Assembly (NCBI RefSeq): GCF_000688015.1
Contig: NZ_JIAD01000001.1
Coordinates: 1,054,001 to 1,118,000, forward strand
Reading direction: 5' to 3'
Source: Eubacterium sp. AB3007
GTDB lineage: Bacteria; Bacillota; Clostridia; Peptostreptococcales; Anaerovoracaceae
DNA: 64,000 bases
Shown: positions 61,310 to 64,000 of the stretch, one piece after another
Position numbering within the stretch: position 1 is the stretch's first letter
Layout: every line of letters starts with the position of its first letter
The notes under the pieces: model-generated
Database searches by the model: none
What the model saw: only the letters and a program-made list of their open reading frames with translations
What the model was told of the DNA's origin: nothing
Made by a program: the position numbers and the translations under genes

Positions 61310-62275
61310 TTACTCATCCTCCATGGGTCTATATAGTCTGCGGTTATCCAGTGTCCAGATCCGATCGGAGAACATCCCCGGATCGGTCGTCTCCAACGCG
61401 CTGAACATATCATACATCCGAGCATCCAGGATGTCCAGATAGTGCAACACTTCCGCCTCAGGAAACAGTGGCTTCTTGGGGCTGCCGAACTCTGGCTCAT
61501 AGTGATGGGAAAGGATCATATGCTCCAGCATGATCGCCTTCTCCCGAGGGAATCCAAGTTCCTCGCTGAGTCTGTCCATGTATTTCACTCCCATAACGAT
61601 ATGCCCAAGCAGTTGCCCCTCGAAGGAGTAGCCCGGGGAGATCCCGTTCTCATCCGACTGGATCTCAAAGATCTTCTGCATATCATGGACGATAACACCG
61701 GCACAGACCAGATCCCTCTTCAGATCCGTATAGACCTCGCACAGAGCCAGCCCGGCCATGAGCATTCTCTTCATGTGATAGAGAAGACCGGCATACTCGG
61801 CATGGTGGTTCTTGGATGCAGCCGGGTAGTACATGAGTTTCTCTCTGTTATCCTCCAGCACCCGCAGACAGATCGCCCGCAGATCCTGATCCTCCATGTT
61901 CTCTGCGACACCGTGGATGTAATCGTACATATCCTTCGGCTTCTCAGGCGCCGCCTTGATATATTCCCCGATGACGATGCCATCCGAGGGAGCAGACAGG
62001 CGGATCCGGCTGATGCGCAGCTGCTTCTGGTTCTGCCACTCCGTAACCTGTGCCTTTACCTTGATCACATCGCCTTCCTTGATCTTCTTCAGGCTCTCCG
62101 CTTCCGCCTCAGACACGTCCCATTTCTTTCCGTTAACCTCTCCGGTCCTGTCGCCCAGAGTCAGATCCAGGTATAGCTTGTGGTTCGCCCCCATGCGGAC
62201 AGCGATGCTCTTCACCATGAAAAAACTCATGAACTCCAGCCCGGTTTCCAGTTCATTTACAAATATTTCCTTCAC
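61310..62275 (-). CDS. yhaM: YhaM-like 3'-5' exoribonuclease (OB-fold + HD domain)
   Basis: The 321-residue protein has an N-terminal OB-fold (residues ~10-95: VKSIAVRMGANHKLYLDLTLGDRTGEV) and an HD phosphohydrolase domain with KNHHAEYAGLLYHMKRM, VIVHDMQKI, GHIVMG and ILSHHYEPEFGS. This is the YhaM/Cbf1 layout. GTG start. It is cotranslated with the degenerate nucleotidyltransferase-like gene, suggesting an RNA-processing pair. Confidence 0.9.
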   Translation of the reverse strand: MKEIFVNELETGLEFMSFFMVKSIAVRMGANHKLYLDLTLGDRTGEVNGKKWDVSEAEAESLKKIKEGDVIKVKAQVTEWQNQKQLRISRIRLSAPSDGIVIGEYIKAAPEKPKDMYDYIHGVAENMEDQDLRAICLRVLEDNREKLMYYPAASKNHHAEYAGLLYHMKRMLMAGLALCEVYTDLKRDLVCAGVIVHDMQKIFEIQSDENGISPGYSFEGQLLGHIVMGVKYMDRLSEELGFPREKAIMLEHMILSHHYEPEFGSPKKPLFPEAEVLHYLDILDARMYDMFSALETTDPGMFSDRIWTLDNRRLYRPMEDE

Positions 62276-62389
62276 TCGTTTCGCCTCAATTCCTGTAAAG
62301 ATAACTCCACATCATTGTACCACAAAGCCCTCTCCGTGGCAACCGAGAGCACACAAATAATTGGGTATATTTTCCATATATGGTAATTG

Positions 62390-63280
62390 TCAGTCTTCTA
62401 CCTCACGGGAGGACATCCACACGCCTACCAGCGTCAGAAGCATGCCCACCACGGTGAACCAGCCGGCCGGATCCCGGTTGAACAGGATTCCCCCTGCCAC
62501 CCCCACTGCAGTGGTCAGATTCCCTACCAGGTTGTTGGCCATTGCAGCGTCGATGTGGGCAATGATCTTGTTGAAAGCGATGTAGCACAGACTGGAGCAA
62601 CAGATCCCCAGAAAAAGGATCGCCGCCAGCAGCTTCCCATTGCTCAGGCAGATGGTATAGGTATCCATGCCGTGGCCCCGCAGCAAACACACCAGGTTGA
62701 ACACGATCGTCCCTACGAACGCCATCACCGCTGTGATCTCCAGCGGGCCATAGGCTCGGCTGGCCGCCTTGCTGGCAAACGTGTAGACAGCACCGGCTAC
62801 CACTGCCCCCATCATATAAGCATAGCCTCTCATACTCCCGCCCAGTTGAAACGCCGGCGAAAACACGGTAAACACCATCACGCCAAAAAAAGCCAGAAGA
62901 ATGCTCCCCACACTCCGCCTGCTCAACCTGGCACGCCAGATCACCGCCTCCATCAGCAGCGTCATGGTAGGGATCGTCGCAATGAAGATCGAACTCACAG
63001 ACGGGGACGTATGGCTCAGTCCAAAGATCTCAAACACAGAGTAGATCCCAGGCTCCAGGATTCCTGTGAGGAGCAGGTACTTCCACTCCGGCTGGCGGAG
63101 GTCGATCCGAATCACCCGAAAAACAATCAGTCCGCCAAAGAGCAGAGACGCCAGTGTCCAGCGCAAGGCCAGTACCTGAAACTCATCCACATAATCCAGG
63201 GCTTTGTTCAGCACAACAAACGACAGCCCCCAGAAAAGGGCTGTCATCGCAGTCAGCAGATAAGCGACGCCTCGGTTCAT
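62390..63280 (-). CDS. EamA/DMT-family permease
   Basis: A 296-residue transporter with about ten hydrophobic segments in two EamA repeats. The N-terminal repeat begins AYLLTAMTALFWGLSFVVLNKAL and the second VAGAVYTFASKAASRAYGPLE. Family members export amino acids or metabolites. Its ATG overlaps the gshA stop (ATGA). Confidence 0.88.
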   Translation of the reverse strand: MNRGVAYLLTAMTALFWGLSFVVLNKALDYVDEFQVLALRWTLASLLFGGLIVFRVIRIDLRQPEWKYLLLTGILEPGIYSVFEIFGLSHTSPSVSSIFIATIPTMTLLMEAVIWRARLSRRSVGSILLAFFGVMVFTVFSPAFQLGGSMRGYAYMMGAVVAGAVYTFASKAASRAYGPLEITAVMAFVGTIVFNLVCLLRGHGMDTYTICLSNGKLLAAILFLGICCSSLCYIAFNKIIAHIDAAMANNLVGNLTTAVGVAGGILFNRDPAGWFTVVGMLLTLVGVWMSSREVED

Positions 63281-64000
63281 CCTCTCTCCTTCCCTTCTGC
63301 CTCCCTGGAGGCTTTCTGAAGGAGCTGCCTCTGCCGCTTCTGGGCGAGGCTGAGTCCCCGCCGCACAAAGCCTTCGCCGTACTCGCGCCGCACCTGCACC
63401 GCATAGCGCTTGCTCTCATCGGTCATCTTGTCCATCTGGTACTCCACGTTGTCCCGCACTTCTATGGAAAACTCTCCAAAAAACGCGCGCATGCTCTCCA
63501 GGATACAGATGGCGGTCTCCCGCACAGATCCTGAGAAGCGCTTGGGCATGCCACAGATCTCGTTCTCACAGATACATCCCGGTACCGTCACCTTGGCCGC
63601 ATCCAGATCATAATGCGCCGCGTTTTTGAAATTCTGGACCGCCTGAACCTGCATGCCACCGCTCATGCGCTCGATCCGGAAGGAAGCAAGCCATACCAGA
63701 AACAGTTGGGCGAACTTCACATCCCGCAGATTCAACCCAAGGGGCGAGAAGGGATGCAGGTCATACATCCGGAACTCGATGTGGTCCACTCCCTGTTCCC
63801 GCAATGCCTCCAGGCTGTATTTCCCGGCAGGCTTGATGCGGATCGGATAATAGAGTTCTCTGGCTGCCACCAGCATCTCCTCATCAACGTAGGATTGGAT
63901 CTTGTCCACATAAGCATCCAGATCTGTATAGTCAAACATGGGCGAAAACTGATTCCAATACCCAAGCTCGCTGCAGCGTGGAGAGGCCATCCCGCAGAAG
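63277..64000 (-). CDS. gshA: Glutamate--cysteine ligase, C-terminal part (runs off the window)
   Basis: The frame is open to the window edge; the N-terminal part lies beyond base 64000. RCSELGYWNQFSP, ELYYPIRIKP and GVDHIEFRMYDLHPFSPLGL match the substrate region of the E. coli-type enzyme that joins glutamate and cysteine to gamma-glutamylcysteine. The C-terminus is somewhat longer and basic (LAQKRQRQLLQKASREAEG). No gshB or GshF-type ATP-grasp extension is attached. It is coupled to the permease downstream. Confidence 0.85.
   Translation of the reverse strand, partial: FCGMASPRCSELGYWNQFSPMFDYTDLDAYVDKIQSYVDEEMLVAARELYYPIRIKPAGKYSLEALREQGVDHIEFRMYDLHPFSPLGLNLRDVKFAQLFLVWLASFRIERMSGGMQVQAVQNFKNAAHYDLDAAKVTVPGCICENEICGMPKRFSGSVRETAICILESMRAFFGEFSIEVRDNVEYQMDKMTDESKRYAVQVRREYGEGFVRRGLSLAQKRQRQLLQKASREAEGKERG

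Noticed and set aside
63277..64000. GshF-type fused glutathione synthetase
   Set aside because: The frame ends shortly after the ligase domain with no ATP-grasp part; only the GshA portion can be supported.

Overview
The window looks like a chromosomal segment of an anaerobic member of the Clostridia (Bacillota). Signs of this are two T-box leaders, an FMN riboswitch, a flavodiiron protein with rubredoxin domains, a four-subunit 2-oxoacid:ferredoxin oxidoreductase, CdaA/CdaR, AddA, YhaM, TrpB2 and gapped Cna-B surface proteins. A family-level guess (Family XIII / Anaerovoracaceae) is inference only. Base composition is moderate to slightly GC-rich. Nearly all genes lie on the minus strand; only trpB2, tRNA-Ser, gpmI and an IS3 remnant are on plus, so minus is probably the leading strand.

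Layout. 0-8 kb: Trp T-box and trpB2, a response regulator with an overlapping wall-anchor fragment, an MFS exporter, a MetA-aspartokinase fusion, an M29 aminopeptidase, tRNA-Ser(CGA). 8-15 kb: an Ile T-box controls a gamma-delta-alpha-beta 2-oxoacid:ferredoxin oxidoreductase operon, next to an L-2-hydroxyacid dehydrogenase; then an XRE regulator with a perfect palindromic operator and an MFS transporter. 15-22 kb: flavodiiron protein, secreted metallo-beta-lactamase-fold protein, D-serine dehydratase, secreted Lys/Tyr-rich protein, HU, RmuC. 22-26 kb: riboflavin operon ribD-ribE-ribBA-ribH under an FMN riboswitch. 26-35 kb: gene remnants, SseB-like protein, polysaccharide deacetylase, M20-type amidase with altered metal ligands, AddA, gpmI, then a 500-bp non-coding stretch with a regular array of palindromic units. 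35-44 kb: potABCD polyamine transporter; cdaA-cdaR-ahcY-gltX. 44-55 kb: ribosome hibernation factor, secreted phosphatase, a candidate structured RNA with its own promoter, and a cell-surface block (two GDPD-like proteins, an Fn3-like secreted protein, a cytosolic two-component system, a Cna-B wall-anchored adhesin). 55-58 kb: decayed mobile DNA (IS3 remnant, broken secreted-peptide gene) and a REP-associated tyrosine transposase (RAYT) surrounded by its palindromic repeats and lodged between recD2 and comF. 58-64 kb: recD2, YhaM exoribonuclease, a degenerate CCA-transferase paralogue, a DMT permease and the 3' part of gshA.

Themes. Amino-acid supply and catabolism are read by RNA leaders: a Trp codon for trpB2, an Ile codon for the oxidoreductase. 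Two dispersed DNA signals cut across genes: the RAYT-type palindrome (at 22.2, 38.9, 56.8 and 57.7 kb) and a 9-mer, GCACAAAGC, seen 14 times by eye where about 0.5 would be expected. The most novel-looking items are the MetA-LysC fusion, the 52-bp-period palindrome array at 34.7-35.0 kb, the over-represented 9-mer, and the promoter-driven structured RNA at 45.67-45.83 kb, which could be a displaced raiA-type RNA because it lies between comF and the hibernation factor gene.
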